Source of the DNA: Lentisphaerota bacterium
Lineage (GTDB): Bacteria > Verrucomicrobiota > Kiritimatiellia > RFP12 > UBA1067
Reading direction: 5' to 3'
DNA length: 8,308 nt
Assembly (NCBI GenBank): GCA_022839525.1
Contig: JALHET010000071.1
Coordinates: 8,673 to 16,980, forward strand
Shown: positions 8,307 through 8,308 of the stretch, in pieces
How positions within the stretch are numbered: the stretch's first letter is position 1
Layout of the letters: each line of letters starts with the position of its first letter
Translations under genes and position numbers: made by a program
The notes under the pieces: generated by a model
What the model was told of the DNA's origin: nothing
Database searches by the model: none
Seen by the model: only the letters and a program-made list of their open reading frames with translations

Positions 8307-8308
8307 AT

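Overview
This is a GC-rich bacterial chromosomal window carrying seven protein genes. Six read rightward (the first truncated by the left edge) and one reads leftward from the right edge. No rRNA, tRNA, CRISPR array, insertion sequence or phage gene is visible. Several traits fit the PVC superphylum (Verrucomicrobiota, Kiritimatiellota or Lentisphaerota): a small lipoprotein whose body looks like the C-terminal part of PVC-type pseudopilins, a secreted serine protease with a C-terminal DUF11-like domain, and a stand-alone RecD2 helicase. The lineage is an inference from gene content and style, not from a marker gene.

Left part (1-3948): a 5'-truncated TetR/AcrR-family regulator overlaps the start of an RlmN 23S rRNA/tRNA adenine-C2 methyltransferase by 4 bases (GTGA). 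A RecD2 5'-3' DNA helicase follows after only 33 bases. The three are probably one transcription unit. The RlmN cluster cysteines and catalytic cysteine, and the RecD2 helicase motifs and four GIG (helix-hairpin-helix) motifs, are all readable.

Middle (3949-6156): a 104-base gap with short direct repeats leads to a DjlA-like J-domain protein: glycine-rich N-terminal membrane segment, TerB-like helical region, J domain with HPD, plus a four-cysteine zinc ribbon not present in classical DjlA. After 61 bases comes a 373-residue protein with one membrane segment at each end and a helical middle; I do not recognise its family.

Right part (6157-8308): a 158-base gap holds the best promoter in the window (TTGACT, 18 bases, CATAAT) and leads to a 232-residue lipoprotein with a pseudopilin-like body and a perfect EF-hand-type loop. 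Six bases after its stop, on the opposite strand, ends a secreted trypsin-like protease with a complete His/Asp/Ser triad; its start lies at or beyond the right edge.

Nothing here forms an obvious new multi-gene system. The most original items are the lipoprotein with a pseudopilin-like body, the DjlA-like protein with an added zinc ribbon, the regulator-rlmN coupling, and the unrecognised two-membrane-segment protein.
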